The notes beneath the pieces were generated by a model. That model worked only from the letters and a program-made list of their open reading frames with translations, was not told where the DNA came from and ran no database searches. The position numbers and the translations under genes are program-made. Below, piece after piece: positions 63,902 through 64,000 of a stretch of 64,000 nt of DNA. This DNA is from Actinospica durhamensis (GTDB taxonomy: Bacteria; Actinomycetota; Actinomycetes; Streptomycetales; Catenulisporaceae): positions 1-64,000 of the forward strand of contig NZ_JAGSOG010000009.1 of NCBI RefSeq assembly GCF_018139695.1, in the 5' to 3' direction. Within the stretch, counting starts at the first letter, position 1, and each line of letters begins with the position of its first letter.

Positions 63902-64000
63902 ATGGGCACCATGCGCCTCGGCGCGGTCATCCTGACCATGGGCACCCGCCCCGCCGAACTGCGGGACCTGCTGCGCTCGGTGGCCGAGCAGCAGGGCGAC
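63902..64000 (+). CDS. GT2-family glycosyltransferase, truncated by the window end
   Basis: Only the first 33 codons are present: MGTMRLGAVILTMGTRPAEL then RDLLRSVAEQQGD, the typical opening of GT2 enzymes. GGAGCGGAA precedes the ATG, 8 bases after the previous stop, so it belongs to the same operon. Confidence 0.75.
   Translation, partial: MGTMRLGAVILTMGTRPAELRDLLRSVAEQQGD

Overview
This is 64 kb of very G+C-rich chromosomal DNA from a filamentous, sporulating-type actinobacterium. Codons strongly prefer G or C in the third position, GTG starts are common, and the gene set is typically streptomycete-like: MsiK, DisA/RadA, BldN with its anti-sigma partner RsbN, Rex with hemACDB, and bS22. 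The many secreted Ser/Ala/Gly-rich proteins and the triple 'VLDTR...VDVxGYF' repeat protein make me lean to Catenulisporales (Catenulispora/Actinospica-like) rather than Streptomyces itself. That placement is inference. I see no tRNA, rRNA, insertion sequence, prophage or CRISPR array.

Layout. 0-12 kb: msiK (sugar ABC ATPase), rlmB-cysS, mutY, a membrane-anchored protein, a large secreted beta-helix/PKD protein, disA and radA. 11.5-15.5 kb: two tandem, unusual sigma-factor-like proteins, each with a cytoplasmic sigma half, an HxxxCxxC motif, a membrane helix and a long external tail; the second also has a BACON-like external domain. 15.5-28 kb: a multipass membrane protein with a Cys-rich partner, ppx/gppA, a TIM-barrel isomerase, proC, an MFS transporter, a phosphatase-like gene, an excisionase-type HTH protein, bS22 (32 aa), an NAD-dependent epimerase, a PlsC-type acyltransferase, and a SigE-family sigma factor with its membrane partner. 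27-31 kb: the developmental module rsbN-bldN plus a HAD-IB phosphatase. 31-38 kb: a glutaredoxin, then rex-hemA-hemC-hemD(-methylase)-hemB, fronted by a clear Rex operator placed on a promoter.

38-46 kb: an orphan LivG-like ATPase, a CPBP membrane protease, a TetR regulator with an FdhF/YdeP-type molybdopterin oxidoreductase, a secreted Ala/Pro protein, a three-gene membrane cassette and a PLP cysteine desulfhydrase-like enzyme. 46.8-54 kb: a MacAB-like exporter operon (adaptor, ATPase, permease, DUF5666-like protein, lipoprotein) followed by an OmpR-type response regulator and sensor kinase. 54-64 kb: a surface glycopolymer locus with a GT4 enzyme, a GT2/CDP-glycerol-transferase fusion, two CDP-alcohol phosphotransferases, galE, a nucleotidyltransferase, a glycerol-1-phosphate-dehydrogenase-like enzyme and the start of a further GT2 at the window edge.

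How they work together. The rex-hem block couples haem synthesis to NADH/NAD+. BldN probably drives its own antagonist rsbN through a BldN-like promoter seen between the two genes. The last 10 kb looks like a self-contained route from sugar or polyol phosphates, through nucleotide activation, to a phosphodiester-linked wall polymer or phospholipid-like headgroup. The best candidates for new biology are the tandem membrane-tethered sigma pair, the glycopolymer locus with its non-canonical CDP-alcohol transferase, the exporter whose external parts share Gly-Phe tracts, and a 36-codon ORF overlapping both the hemC stop and the hemD start.
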